This document shows, piece by piece, positions 35,229 through 47,467 of a DNA stretch of 64,000 nt (positions within the stretch are counted from its first letter, which is position 1; each line of letters begins with the position of its first letter). The notes beneath the pieces were generated by a model. The model saw only the letters and a list, made by a program, of their open reading frames with translations, had not been told where the DNA came from and did no database searches. The position numbers and the translations under genes are program-made. Location of the stretch: positions 1,178,001-1,242,000 of the forward strand of contig NZ_PYMB01000001.1 of assembly GCF_003026455.1 (NCBI RefSeq). The letters are read 5' to 3'. This DNA is from Photobacterium rosenbergii. Its GTDB lineage: Bacteria; Pseudomonadota; Gammaproteobacteria; Enterobacterales; Vibrionaceae.

Positions 35229-36317
35229 TTATATTTTCTCTGCTTCCATCTCTTTTAGGGCAAGAAGCGTTTCACGCATACTTTCTTTAGAGCCAATGGT
35301 AATCCTCACACAGTTGGACAAAGCTGGCTCATGTACCTGATTTCGGGTAATAATCCCCTTGCTACACAGGTACTCATACATGCAAGTGGGAGTATTAAAC
35401 TTCACCAGCACGAAATTTGTTGATGAGCAGAAGACTTGATCTACAATCTCCAGCTCTTTGAGTTCACAGGCAAACCATTCCCTTATCGTAATGAGCTCAT
35501 CCGTTTGCGCATTCATTTGACTGATACCTTTCTCAGTCAATGCAGCCAAAGCAACCTCAGCGCTAGGATCTGCAATAGGATATGGGGCAATCAGGCGTGT
35601 CACCAAGTCCATCACGCTCTCGTCAGCTAATAAAAATCCACACCGGACAGAAGCAAGGCCAAATGCTTTGGACAGGGTTCTTATCACAACCAAGTTAGGA
35701 TATTGCTTAATAAGCCCGACCACCGTCGTTTGCGGGGCAAACTCAATGTAGGCCTCGTCAACCACAACTAACGCCTTGTCTTTCGCAGACTCCAGCAAAG
35801 AAATAATATCGGCCTGGGCAATAATATTACCCGTTGGGTTATTGGGTGAGCACAAGAACAAGATATTCACGGCATCAAGCTGGGCATTGATCGCCGCCAT
35901 ATCCAGCTGGAAATTTGCTAAAAGTGGTACCTTTATAGTTTCAGCGGCAATCGAGTCGGCACAGAACTCATACATTGCATAAGTCGGCGGACATACCATA
36001 ATTTTATCGACACCCGGCTGGCAGAATGTCCTTACCAACAAGTCGATAGCCTCATCCGCTCCACGAACTGCAACCGCATTACATCCAATCGTTTCGGTGT
36101 GAACCTGACAATATTCCAGATAAGCATTGGCTAGCTGATCAGGCAAAAAATCAGGATAGCGCTGGTAGTCACCTTGTTGCCCTTCATACCGACAACTTGA
36201 TTCCAACTCATTGGCATTCAACCACAAATGGCCATTACCCCCAATCCTCCTTGCAGATTGGTAGGGTATGAGTTTTTTTATCGCATCAGGCGCAATCTTT
36301 TCGGCCAATGACTTCAT
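35229..36317 (-). CDS. HisC-like aminotransferase
   Basis: 362 residues, fold-type I PLP enzyme like histidinol-phosphate aminotransferase. Seen: LWLNANE near the start, PTYAMYEF, CSPNNPTGN (about 155), VVDEAYIEF (about 180), the Schiff-base lysine in TLSKAFGLASVRCGF (about 215) and a C-terminal VRITIGSKE. It is outside any his operon and paired with a basic-amino-acid binding protein, so it may act on an imported amino acid rather than in histidine synthesis. Divergent from a LysR gene. Confidence 0.88.
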   Translation of the reverse strand: MKSLAEKIAPDAIKKLIPYQSARRIGGNGHLWLNANELESSCRYEGQQGDYQRYPDFLPDQLANAYLEYCQVHTETIGCNAVAVRGADEAIDLLVRTFCQPGVDKIMVCPPTYAMYEFCADSIAAETIKVPLLANFQLDMAAINAQLDAVNILFLCSPNNPTGNIIAQADIISLLESAKDKALVVVDEAYIEFAPQTTVVGLIKQYPNLVVIRTLSKAFGLASVRCGFLLADESVMDLVTRLIAPYPIADPSAEVALAALTEKGISQMNAQTDELITIREWFACELKELEIVDQVFCSSTNFVLVKFNTPTCMYEYLCSKGIITRNQVHEPALSNCVRITIGSKESMRETLLALKEMEAEKI

Positions 36318-36482
36318 CTAATGACTCCATTCATGAAAATGCTTCAATAGATCCGGCCAAAGAAGCATAAATAATCACAATTTAAGAATTTAAAATCATT
36401 ATATGCAGTTTCTTCTTGATAAAGGAATCGATAAATCGGCATACTAGCCATGAGAAAAACTCATAGCTTAAGGATGCAGTGA

Positions 36483-37385
36483 ATGAAGGACCTACCGACA
36501 ACCAAGGAGCTAGCTGCTTTTCTGGTAACGTCGAAAACGCTCAGCTTTACCAGCGCGGCTGATGAACTCAATGTCACCCAAGGGGCCATCAGTAGGCAGA
36601 TCATTGCGTTAGAGAATAGGTTGAAAACGCCCTTGTTTCATCGTCAAGCCAGGGGATTGGCTCTTACCGATAAAGGTAAGGAGTTTCTCCCATTAATTGA
36701 AAAAGCGGTAAATCAAATTCAACACGCCGTTGCTAAGGTCAGTGCCGATGAAAATCTGGTAAAGCTTAAAGCGCCTAGCTGCATTACAACCTGGCTATTG
36801 CCCAAATTAATGGCTTTCCAGCAAGCCCATCCCGATATTGATGTCGAGCTCACCTCTGCCATTAATCACAGCGTTAACTTTTCCACTGAGCCTTTTAATG
36901 CTGCGATTTGCTACGGGCACGAACCACAGTCGGCAGAACTGGCGGCGAACTTATTGTTCGAGGAAATCCTCGCACCCATGTGTTCTCCAGAATTGGTTTC
37001 ACCAAAATTATGCTCACCTAGCCTGATTGCTGGTGATGAAAATGAAATGACTGCTGATGCTATGAGCCAATACACTTGGCTCCATGCAACACAAGACAGA
37101 AGCGATTGGAAACTATGGCTGAGCAAAACCGGGAATACCCATGCCGTATTTGCCAGCCAGAACCAACACTTTGCCACTCTCGACTTGGCAGTGAGCGCAT
37201 CACTACAGGGATTCGGTATTGCGATCGGTGATGTCACCCTCGCCAAACCCGATTTAGACAGCCATCGTCTAATCATGCCCAATAACAATACAGTAGCTTC
37301 AGGCAAAGGCTATTACCTGATGTATCCGGTTAGCCAACAATCAAAGGCAATGAAGCGGCTGATACAATGGCTAATTGACCATTAA
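36483..37385 (+). CDS. LysR-family regulator
   Basis: 300 residues. Helix-turn-helix at about 9-66 (AAFLVTSKTLSFTSAADELNVTQGAISRQIIALENRLKTPLFHR) and a GcvA-like effector domain. Divergent from the HisC-like/binding-protein operon with a 165-bp gap, so it is the likely regulator of that operon. Confidence 0.88.
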   Translation: MKDLPTTKELAAFLVTSKTLSFTSAADELNVTQGAISRQIIALENRLKTPLFHRQARGLALTDKGKEFLPLIEKAVNQIQHAVAKVSADENLVKLKAPSCITTWLLPKLMAFQQAHPDIDVELTSAINHSVNFSTEPFNAAICYGHEPQSAELAANLLFEEILAPMCSPELVSPKLCSPSLIAGDENEMTADAMSQYTWLHATQDRSDWKLWLSKTGNTHAVFASQNQHFATLDLAVSASLQGFGIAIGDVTLAKPDLDSHRLIMPNNNTVASGKGYYLMYPVSQQSKAMKRLIQWLIDH

Positions 37386-37411
37386 TATTTACTCATTGAC
37401 TACTTAACAAA

Positions 37412-37437
37412 AAAGCCCCTGAAGACTCAGGGGCTTT
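37412..37437. terminator. Bidirectional terminator
   Basis: AAAGCCCCTGA (37412-37422)/TCAGGGGCTTT (37427-37437) between the convergent LysR and katG genes; flanked by AAAAAA on the left, giving a T-run for katG on the minus strand. Confidence 0.88.
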
Positions 37438-37487
37438 GGGTTGGAGCATTAATTTCAATATTTCATCGCCGTGGGCGATTAGCTGGT

Positions 37488-40242
<2,755 letters not shown>

Positions 40243-40410
40243 AGTAGCTCCTTAGGTAGCGTATCTAAATAACGACTAATTGAACCGATAATGAGAAGAT
40301 TGGCTAAAGTATTGGTGACAATTGGATGTTTGTAAAAGTGATAAGAATAATCATCATGTTCTCTTTTTTGGATTGTACTGGTGGGCTAACCCGTTAAGGA
40401 ATCCCCAGCC

Positions 40411-41286
40411 CTACCAGCCTAAAGCGCGTATTTCATTCTCGATTCTTGCCGCCAATTCCTGCGCTTTGTGCTCCAGATAACGTGAGTCACAAATCATGTT
40501 TTGCATATCTTCTACAAAATGGGCGGGACGAACCAACCGCATGGCGTGCTGGTTTTTGCAAACAAAGTCGATGCAGGGAAGCCCTTTGGCGTTCTTGTAT
40601 TCGATAACGTAGGTCGCTGGAGTTTGCTGATCAAGATATTGGTTCAATTCGATAGTTAAATCGAAAAGGTGTTCGCTCAGCCAATCATGGTAGTGGTTGG
40701 CAAAGTATGTTTTTACCAACTGGTCATTATAGAAGTTTTCTTTGTGGTATGCCTGGTGCCCAGCAGCATTGTGGGGCAGCAGTTGACTGTCTCTTTGCAA
40801 CTGAAAAGGAAAGCGCCTATTTAACCATGTTTCGACAGCAACCTGTGCCCAATTGATAATGTAATGAAGGGCACTGTAGAGGTTACCGTAGACTAATCGC
40901 CCATTGTAAAACAGTCTTATCCACTCACCTCTTAGCTCATTGATATATCCATCTGGAGTGATTGGCTTAGAGCCGGGAGTGTATTGTTGAATGGGGGGTG
41001 AACATGTTTCTCGACCCAGTTGGAAAATTTGAGACTGCTGATCACTCCAATAGGCAATATCGAAAGACAGCAAATCAGGCCAACGAGCTAGAGTGTTGGC
41101 CTTACGTCTCGGTTCTTGTAACGTTATTAGGTCTTTACCTTCCCCACGCTCTAACTGCAGCTCAGCATGCAACAAATACAACGCATAGGGATCCTCTAGG
41201 TACATTTGACGCTGTCTTCCCTCTTCAGCATTATCACCCCAACGATGGGCGTGATGGCCTTTATCCCATGAAGATGAACCAGACAT
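40411..41286 (-). CDS. Hypothetical protein, 291 residues
   Basis: Start at 41286 chosen for GGGAGAAG just upstream. No signal peptide or membrane segment. Seen: His- and Trp-rich N-terminus (SSSWDKGHHAHRWGD), RRKANTLARWPDLLSFDIAYW, then many Tyr/His (HNAAGHQAYHKENFYNDQLVKTYFANHYHDWLSE) and a C-terminal YVIEYKNAKGLPCIDFVCKNQHAMRLV. I do not recognise a family. Monocistronic, between dps and the symporter gene. Confidence 0.75.
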   Translation of the reverse strand: MSGSSSWDKGHHAHRWGDNAEEGRQRQMYLEDPYALYLLHAELQLERGEGKDLITLQEPRRKANTLARWPDLLSFDIAYWSDQQSQIFQLGRETCSPPIQQYTPGSKPITPDGYINELRGEWIRLFYNGRLVYGNLYSALHYIINWAQVAVETWLNRRFPFQLQRDSQLLPHNAAGHQAYHKENFYNDQLVKTYFANHYHDWLSEHLFDLTIELNQYLDQQTPATYVIEYKNAKGLPCIDFVCKNQHAMRLVRPAHFVEDMQNMICDSRYLEHKAQELAARIENEIRALGW

Positions 41287-41413
41287 AACTTCTCCCAGGG
41301 TGCTTGAAGACACTACAAGTATAAACGTCATGCTACTAAAGAGGGATCAGACAAGGATAGTTGAGGACAACGGTTAGAATGTAAAACGACATCACGACCA
41401 ATCAGGAACAAAA

Positions 41414-41437
41414 AGGATCTACCCCAAGGTAGATCCT
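41414..41437 (-). terminator. Terminator of the symporter gene
   Basis: AGGATCTACC/GGTAGATCCT with a four-base loop; TTTTTG follows on the minus strand. Confidence 0.88.
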
Positions 41438-41495
41438 AATCACTTTTCAAGCCTGTGAGCCTAAAGGCTATTGTAAGGTTTGAGTTCAGCGTTAA

Positions 41496-42527
41496 CTAAG
41501 CAGTTTCCTGAGCCACCACCTGCTCTTCTTGTTCACTTTCTTTGGCATAGCGATTCGCTAAAATCGCGCAGTAGAAGATTTGGATTTGGTGATAGAACAT
41601 GATTGGAAGCAACATCATACCCAGCATTGGATTGGCACCGAAAATAACCTTCGCCATCGGGACACCGGCTGCCAGGGTTTTCTTAGTACCGCAGAAAACA
41701 GCGGCAATTTCATCTTCGCGGCTAAAGCCAGCCTTGCGGGCAAACCACTGCATACTGTGCACAACAACCAGCAAAATAACCGTTGTAACCAGTAGGGTCA
41801 CCGCCAAGGTACTGATGGCAAAATCACTCCAGATACCATCTTTTACCGAGTCGCTAAAAGCATTGAACACGATAAGCAGAATCACCCACTTGTCTATTTT
41901 GTTGATGATGGACTTGCGTTTCTCCAACAACTTAAACAACACTGGCCGTAACAACTGACCGAGGATCATCGGCAGTAGCAGCATTGAGGAAATAGAAACA
42001 ACCGTATCGATAATATCCATCTCGACACCGTCCATCCCCATGAACCACTGAATCAAAAGAGGTGTGATCAACACACCCAGCACACTCGACAAAGACGCAT
42101 TGAAAATCGCCCCCGGCACATTACCTCTAGCCGCACTGGTCATTGCCACCGAAGATGAAATCGTACTCGGCAAGACAAACAGGTAACAGAAACCATAAGC
42201 CAGCGCCGCAGGCATCATGGCATGGAAGACATTACCAAACACCAGCCAGAGCAAAGGGTAGGCAATAAACGTCGCGCTCTGGACAAAAATATGCAGCTTC
42301 CAGTTAGTGATGCCGGCTTTGATAGCTTGCGGCGACAAACCAATACCGTGGAGGAAGAAAATAATGGCAATACCAATAGCAGTCACTTGATCCAAATGCA
42401 GCAAACCACCTGACTGACCAACAGAGGGCATGAGTGCAGCCAACGCAACGGCTGACATCATCCCCGTAAGGAACCATTCTTTCTTGAAGTAACTTATGAC
42501 TTTTTTGAACACTATTTTCACCTTCAT
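41496..42527 (-). CDS. Bile acid:sodium symporter-like transporter (SBF-like)
   Basis: 343 residues from the ATG at 42527; the 17-residue extension is less likely. Ten hydrophobic segments, with SBF_like family features: ATAIGIAIIFFLHGIGLSPQAIK, FVLPSTISSSVAMTSAARGN and FCGTKKTLAAGVPMAKVIF. The family moves organic anions with sodium; E. coli YfeH is similar. Substrate unknown. The divergent AraC-type gene is its likely regulator (gap 213 bp). Confidence 0.9.
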   Translation of the reverse strand: MKVKIVFKKVISYFKKEWFLTGMMSAVALAALMPSVGQSGGLLHLDQVTAIGIAIIFFLHGIGLSPQAIKAGITNWKLHIFVQSATFIAYPLLWLVFGNVFHAMMPAALAYGFCYLFVLPSTISSSVAMTSAARGNVPGAIFNASLSSVLGVLITPLLIQWFMGMDGVEMDIIDTVVSISSMLLLPMILGQLLRPVLFKLLEKRKSIINKIDKWVILLIVFNAFSDSVKDGIWSDFAISTLAVTLLVTTVILLVVVHSMQWFARKAGFSREDEIAAVFCGTKKTLAAGVPMAKVIFGANPMLGMMLLPIMFYHQIQIFYCAILANRYAKESEQEEQVVAQETA

Positions 42528-42740
42528 ATACCCGTCTTCTGCCCCATCAAGTAAGAAATGAGGGCAGGCTGTCACCATCCATTGGCAATCTAGGGCTATT
42601 AGGATACGCTGGTCTTGATTTCCTGCTATCGCAAGGAAGATAACTTTTGTCGATAACAGGACAAACTAGCCCGTTTTTTTCCGCAGAGAAACGGTAACCG
42701 ATGACGATTCCCCCATCCTAAGGACTGAAGGCTTCCCGGC

Positions 42741-43547
42741 ATGAACAAACAGGCTAACAAAGCCCCAAACAGGCAACTTCGCCACGTACCCACGCTAACC
42801 GAGCTCCCTCGCCCCGTTTATGCCCGTGTCGAAAACTGGCAACAGTCCGGCAGTCAGACCCATTGGCATACCCATAACTGGGGGCAGTGGTCCTATGCAG
42901 TAGAAGGTATGTTAATCGTCCATACCCGCGAAGGGCACTATGTCGCCCCACCGCAGTTTGCAATTTGGATTCCAGCAGGCGTTGAGCATAAGGTGATTTC
43001 CAACGGCGCGGCTCAAATGCGCAGCCTTTATATCGAAACCCGATTATTGCCAGATACACCTTGGACCAAGCCTCGAGTTTGCAGTATCACCCCCTTGGTC
43101 CGTGAGTTAACCCTGCAATTTTGCACCCTTGCTGCAAACTATGACAAAGACAGCGCGGATAGCCGTTTGGTACAAGTTCTCGTTGATCAGATTGCCTGCC
43201 TGCCAACGTCCTCAACCCAACTGACGATGCCCGGCGATAAACGCCTTACAACCATCGCTGAAATGCTCCTGCACCACCCCGACGAACAAAGGGATATCGA
43301 GCAATTGGGTGAAATCGTTGGACTCTCCGGCCGGAGTGTCAGCCGCCTTTTCAAACAGCAAACCGGTCTAACCTTCCAGCAATGGCGCCAGCGGGCACGT
43401 TTGCTTGAGGCATTGAATCGATTGGAGAGCGGCAAACCGGTTACCAGTGTCTCTATAGAGTGTGGTTATGATTCGGTGTCTGCATTTGTCTCCATCTTCA
43501 AGAAACAATTTGGCGTCACACCGGGAAAATACCTGCGCAAGGAGTGA
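42741..43547 (+). CDS. AraC-family regulator with cupin domain
   Basis: 268 residues. N-terminal cupin sensor (THWHTHNWGQWSYAVEGMLIVHTREGHYVAPPQFAIWIPAGVEH, about 40-85) and a C-terminal double helix-turn-helix (IEQLGEIVGLSGRSVSRLFKQQTGLTFQQWRQRARL and SIECGYDSVSAFVSIFKKQFGVTPGKY). Regulates probably the divergent symporter gene. Ligand unknown. Confidence 0.9.
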   Translation: MNKQANKAPNRQLRHVPTLTELPRPVYARVENWQQSGSQTHWHTHNWGQWSYAVEGMLIVHTREGHYVAPPQFAIWIPAGVEHKVISNGAAQMRSLYIETRLLPDTPWTKPRVCSITPLVRELTLQFCTLAANYDKDSADSRLVQVLVDQIACLPTSSTQLTMPGDKRLTTIAEMLLHHPDEQRDIEQLGEIVGLSGRSVSRLFKQQTGLTFQQWRQRARLLEALNRLESGKPVTSVSIECGYDSVSAFVSIFKKQFGVTPGKYLRKE

Positions 43548-43640
43548 TAACGTACCGCCCAATCATTGTTGTTAAGCCAACTAGTGAAAACCGGCTAATG
43601 GTATTAGTCTTTAGTTACCTTACTGCAAAAGGCGTAACGA

Positions 43641-44129
43641 ATGACAACCAGCATGGAAATCCATTGGCCGGAATACTACCATCCCAAGCATGCCCAGCTT
43701 CATGTGAGAAACGAAACACTGATCCCTGCACATGCCGATGCAATCTGGTCCAGTCTTACCCACGCTCCATGCTGGCCGCAGTGGGGACGCGCCCAGACTT
43801 CAGTGCAAATCCTCAATGGTGACGGGATTGAGTTGCACAAAGGCACGATCTTTAGCTGGCGGGCGAGAACGCTTCATTTTGATTGCACCGTGGTTGAGTT
43901 TATCCCCAATCAACGGTTGGCCTGGAAAGGAAAATGTGGGGATGTTGATATGTACCACGCCTGGCTCATTGAACCTACCGATGAAGGCTGCATGATCCTG
44001 ACGGAATCCACCCAGCGCGGCGGTATGACCTGGCTAACCAAATTCTTCAACAGCAGGAATATTAACTCCTACCACAGAAGATGGCTGGAAGAACTCAAAA
44101 AACAGCCAGAATGTAAGAAACATAGGTAA
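43641..44129 (+). CDS. SRPBCC (START-like) family protein
   Basis: 162 residues. Seen: AHADAIWSSLTHAPCWPQW near residue 30, then FSWRARTLHFDCTVVEFIPNQRLAWKG and YHAWLIEPTDEGCMILTESTQRGG, the strand order of the polyketide-cyclase/SRPBCC fold that binds hydrophobic ligands in a pocket. No further function can be given. Same strand as, and 93 bp after, the AraC gene. Confidence 0.8.
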   Translation: MTTSMEIHWPEYYHPKHAQLHVRNETLIPAHADAIWSSLTHAPCWPQWGRAQTSVQILNGDGIELHKGTIFSWRARTLHFDCTVVEFIPNQRLAWKGKCGDVDMYHAWLIEPTDEGCMILTESTQRGGMTWLTKFFNSRNINSYHRRWLEELKKQPECKKHR

Positions 44130-44348
44130 TATGGATTTCTTAATCTGGCTTCTCTCAAATTCCAGCAAATATTAACTACCCGTCCCCATCGGCAGTACTT
44201 TATATTTCATACATATAATCCCACCACGCTAACAGGCACATATCTTTTTTGAACAATCACTCAAAATTAACTTGAACATTCGTTCATGCGCTCCTATATT
44301 GAAAACAACTAAGCGGCAAGCAGCCGCAATTTCGTTAGAGAGACCACC

Positions 44349-45002
44349 ATGACTGACAAAATCAAACTCGACATTATTTCAGACGTGGTTTGCCCCTGGT
44401 GCCTAGTCGGTTACAAGCACCTTGAGGCAGCCATCAATGAGCTGGGCCTTCAAGATCGCATCGACATAGAATGGCAACCGTTCGAGCTAAATCCGGATAT
44501 GCCGCCTGAAGGTGAAAATCTACGTGAGCACGTTGCAAGAAAATACGGCTCAACGGCGGAGGACAGCCAAAGAGCACGGGAAAGAATTGCCAAACTCGGT
44601 GCCGAGCACGGATTCTTTTTCAACTATTTTGATGAAATGAAAATGGTCAACACCTTGGATGCCCATATCATGCTGGAGTTTGCCAAGGAATATGACAAAC
44701 AAACGGAGTTAAAAATGCGTTTGTTCAACGCCTTTTTCAGTGAGAAAAAAGATATTTCAGACCGGCAGGTATTGCTTGAAGAGATAGCGACTGTTGGCTT
44801 GGACAAAAAAGCCGCTCAATCAAGGCTAAAAGATGCAGCCCACCGCGATGCAATCCGTTCGGCGGAAGCAGACTGGCAACAGCTTGGAGTATCAGCAGTT
44901 CCAACCGTCGTGTTCAATCGCACCAGCGCTCTTACCGGTGCGCAAGAAGTCGAAACCTACAAGCAGGTGCTCACCGAGCTTGTCAATGAAATGAACGGTT
45001 GA
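44349..45002 (+). CDS. DsbA-family oxidoreductase (FrnE-like)
   Basis: 217 residues, cytoplasmic (no signal peptide). Seen: thioredoxin-like start with the active CPWC at about 15-18 (IISDVVCPWCLVGYKHL), a helical insert, and the cis-proline segment GVSAVPTVVFN. FrnE-like proteins rearrange disulfides and help in oxidative stress. Upstream sequence contains AGAGAGACC as a ribosome site. Confidence 0.9.
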   Translation: MTDKIKLDIISDVVCPWCLVGYKHLEAAINELGLQDRIDIEWQPFELNPDMPPEGENLREHVARKYGSTAEDSQRARERIAKLGAEHGFFFNYFDEMKMVNTLDAHIMLEFAKEYDKQTELKMRLFNAFFSEKKDISDRQVLLEEIATVGLDKKAAQSRLKDAAHRDAIRSAEADWQQLGVSAVPTVVFNRTSALTGAQEVETYKQVLTELVNEMNG

Positions 45003-45018
45003 TTAGCCCTTATCAACC

Positions 45019-45062
45019 CAGCGAAGAATGACGGTTATCGTTTACCCTGCCATTCTTCGCTG
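45019..45062. repeat. 12-bp inverted repeat across the 3' end of the arsR gene
   Basis: CAGCGAAGAATG (45019-45030) and CATTCTTCGCTG (45051-45062) are perfect inverted arms 20 bp apart. The right arm is inside the ArsR coding end and the left arm lies in the convergent gap. No T-run follows; a weak bidirectional end is possible. Confidence 0.5.
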
Positions 45063-45421
45063 TTGGCACCAATAACACATTCATTATCCACCCGCATTGC
45101 AAGGCGCATCTTGCAGCGCTCTGTTACGTCCTTGAAGCCTGTTTCAGGCAAACTTCTGACCGAATCAACCAAAGCCTTCCAGTGCTGCAGCTCTTGTTGG
45201 GCAAGCGTATAATAGACCCATTTACCTTGCCTCTGCTGGGTAAGCAACCCAGCCTTGAACAACATTTTGAGATTACGTGATGCGTTATACTGGCTATCAC
45301 CGGTCACGTCCATCGCCTCGGCAACCGTGATCCTCTGGTCAACATGAACCAGAAGCCAGAACAAACGTAATCGGTGTGGTTCAGCCAATGCCTTCAGGGC
45401 ATCGATATATTGTTCATCCAT
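45035..45421 (-). CDS. ArsR-family regulator
   Basis: 128 residues. Winged helix-turn-helix in the first ~95 residues (ALAEPHRLRLFWLLVHVDQRITVAEAMDVTGDSQYNASRNLKMLFKAGLLTQQRQGKWVYYTL). No obvious metal-cysteine pair of the ELCVCD type, so the signal may not be a metal. Its ATG directly follows the stop of the small membrane protein gene; the two form an operon. Confidence 0.88.
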   Translation of the reverse strand: MDEQYIDALKALAEPHRLRLFWLLVHVDQRITVAEAMDVTGDSQYNASRNLKMLFKAGLLTQQRQGKWVYYTLAQQELQHWKALVDSVRSLPETGFKDVTERCKMRLAMRVDNECVIGANSEEWQGKR

Positions 45422-45697
45422 CTATTTTTGTTGCTGTTTCTTAAGACTGGCAACCATTATAGCGACTCCAATCAAGAAAACGATCCCAGAGTGAGTGGCA
45501 TGGAATGCCAATGATGATGCCTCGGCCCCGGTAAACAGCGCAATCCAAAAAAACGGGCAGAATATGCCAAGCAAAGCGATATTTCTCCCCGCCCTCGTTT
45601 GTTCCGAGATCTGTCCGCCATTAATCAAAACCGTCAACGCTTTGAAAATATGGCTATAAGCGCACCATTTTGTGAGTCCTGCTATCACCGCTCGCAT
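45422..45697 (-). CDS. Small membrane protein paired with ArsR
   Basis: 91 residues from the ATG at 45697 behind AGGAAAAAG; the longer frame to 45778 is rejected. Two hydrophobic segments (about 44-62, LGIFCPFFWIALFTGAE; about 68-84, SGIVFLIGVAIMVASL). Zero-base spacing to arsR. Function unknown. Confidence 0.7.
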   Translation of the reverse strand: MRAVIAGLTKWCAYSHIFKALTVLINGGQISEQTRAGRNIALLGIFCPFFWIALFTGAEASSLAFHATHSGIVFLIGVAIMVASLKKQQQK

Positions 45698-45877
45698 TAC
45701 TTTTTCCTGTTGGTATAGAAAACAACAAATCAAACATATGATCACTTGCGCATTTATGCAAGTGTTAAAGTTATTCACGACTCGATTGCTTTACCTACCC
45801 AACAAAATGCCTAACTTTGATCGACTCTGGATCTGGAAGCATCAAGCAATAGAAGGTTTTGCAGCTCCCAAAAAATA

Positions 45878-45906
45878 TTACCCAGCGAAAGTTTTTCGCT
45901 GGGTAA
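45878..45906 (-). terminator. Terminator of the VOC gene
   Basis: TTACCCAGCGAAA (45878-45890)/TTTCGCTGGGTAA (45894-45906), a perfect 13-bp stem with a three-base loop; TATTTTTTGG follows on the minus strand. Confidence 0.85.
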
Positions 45907-45950
45907 CTTCTATGGCAATTAGTCGATTAGCCAATTCCAAGCCAGAGAAA

Positions 45951-46349
45951 TTATGCCGTCCACTCCCTGTTTTGCAGTACGACCCTGTACCCGTCGATAT
46001 CTTCGAAGGTTTTCCCGACTGCGTCCCAATAGTCGTTATAGGCAGGAACAAGGATAAAACCGGCTTGCTCCATTTCCTCACAACACTTGGCCCAAACGTC
46101 ATGCTCAGGAAAGTAGAAAACTAACAAGTTATCTTGGGTAGGTGCACGACCCACCACCGCCCCGTGGTGATGGGTAAATTCCAGATGATAGTTATGGGAT
46201 TCATGGCCAATGATAGATCCATCGAAGCCATTGTGGCCTTCGAAAGTACCGAGTAACTTGAACCCCAGCCCCTTGACATACATCTGAGTAATGTCTTCAA
46301 GGTTATCTGTCGGACGGGCAATTCTTAGTTTTGCCGATTTTGGAATCAT
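45951..46349 (-). CDS. VOC-family (glyoxalase-like) protein
   Basis: 132 residues from the ATG at 46349 (AGGGA upstream). Seen: the paired beta-alpha-beta units of the VOC fold (LRIARPTDNLEDITQMYVKGLGFKLLGTF; NYHLEFTHHHGAV; GKTFEDIDGYRVVLQ). Metal ligands are plausible (His/Glu) but not certain. Might be a dioxygenase, glyoxalase or resistance protein; no choice can be made. Neighbour to a glutathione transferase. Confidence 0.85.
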   Translation of the reverse strand: MIPKSAKLRIARPTDNLEDITQMYVKGLGFKLLGTFEGHNGFDGSIIGHESHNYHLEFTHHHGAVVGRAPTQDNLLVFYFPEHDVWAKCCEEMEQAGFILVPAYNDYWDAVGKTFEDIDGYRVVLQNREWTA

Positions 46350-46449
46350 TGATAGTCCCTTGTTCAATGATGGAAATACTCACTGCTAACTTATCATTCA
46401 ATCGCTTATAGGCAATCCCAGTAAAACACCTGTTACTGCGTGCCAAAGA

Positions 46450-47307
46450 CTAAGGCTTGAGCTTTAGCACCTTGTCTATGTCACTGGCAGTGTGGCGCTC
46501 TGGGACTTGTTCCCATTCCTCACCCCATGAGCGGTTAACAATCTTGCCGCGCTGAACGGCTTCCCGGGCGTCAATTTCTTTGGCCCAACGGACTAAGTGG
46601 GTGTATTGCTCGACCTGGAGAAACTCTGCAGCATCATAAAGTTTGCCCAGCACCAAATTGCCATACCAGGGCCAGATAGCCATATCGGCAATGGTATATT
46701 CATCACCGGCAATGAAGGCATTTTTAGCCAGTTGTTTATCAAGAACATCCAACTGTCGCTTAGCTTCCATGGTGAAACGATCGATTGGATATTCAAACTT
46801 GGCCGGGGCATAGGCATAAAAGTGCCCGAAACCACCCCCTAGGTACGGCGCTGAACCTTGTAGCCAGAACAACCAGTTCATTACCTGAGTTTTCGCAACA
46901 ACATCTTGCGGAATAAAGTGGCCAAACTTCTCGGCAAGGTATAGCAAGATACCGCCAGATTCGAAGACGTTGAGTGGCTTTTCCAACGAGTAGTCAACCA
47001 ATGCAGGGATTTTAGAATTGGGGTTCACTTCAACAAAGCCGGAAGAGAACTGATCCCCCTCACCGATTCTAATCAAATGGGCATCATATTCAGCTGCTGA
47101 AACTCCTGCAGCCAGTAACTCTTCGAGCATAATCGTCACTTTCTGGCCATTAGGTGTTCCCATTGAATACAACTGCAAAGGGTGGTCACCAACAGGTAAA
47201 GTTTGTTCATGCCTTGCCCCTGAGTCCGGACGGTTGATACTCGCCCACTCACCGCCGTTTTCACTGTCGTAAGTCCAAACTTTTGGTGGGTTATATTCTG
47301 TCGCCAT
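46450..47307 (-). CDS. yghU: YghU-type glutathione S-transferase
   Basis: 285 residues. Disulfide-bond reductase-like glutathione transferase of the Nu class. Seen: thioredoxin fold from about 42 (PLQLYSMGTPNGQKVTIMLEEL), PNSKIPALVD, ESGGILLYLAEKFGHFIP and a helical domain (WLFWLQGSAPYLGGGFGHFYAYAP; YTIADMAIWPWYG). Length and the N-terminal extension match E. coli YghU (288). Cytoplasmic. Confidence 0.93.
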   Translation of the reverse strand: MATEYNPPKVWTYDSENGGEWASINRPDSGARHEQTLPVGDHPLQLYSMGTPNGQKVTIMLEELLAAGVSAAEYDAHLIRIGEGDQFSSGFVEVNPNSKIPALVDYSLEKPLNVFESGGILLYLAEKFGHFIPQDVVAKTQVMNWLFWLQGSAPYLGGGFGHFYAYAPAKFEYPIDRFTMEAKRQLDVLDKQLAKNAFIAGDEYTIADMAIWPWYGNLVLGKLYDAAEFLQVEQYTHLVRWAKEIDAREAVQRGKIVNRSWGEEWEQVPERHTASDIDKVLKLKP

Positions 47308-47467
47308 TTGCCGTTCCTCGCATTATCTGCCCGATACCTCCTGTTCAACACGTGCCTTAACACCGACTATGAACAGTCGTTCAAATTTCAACATTAGCTA
47401 ATAATCCAGCTTAGCGCAAGATTTTTGAACATTTGTTCATAATCTAATAGGCGCCCATTCTTGCTGG

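Noticed and set aside
45672..46124. Plus-strand frame of 150 codons
   Set aside because: Covers the ends of two minus-strand genes and their terminator; no ribosome site or domain.
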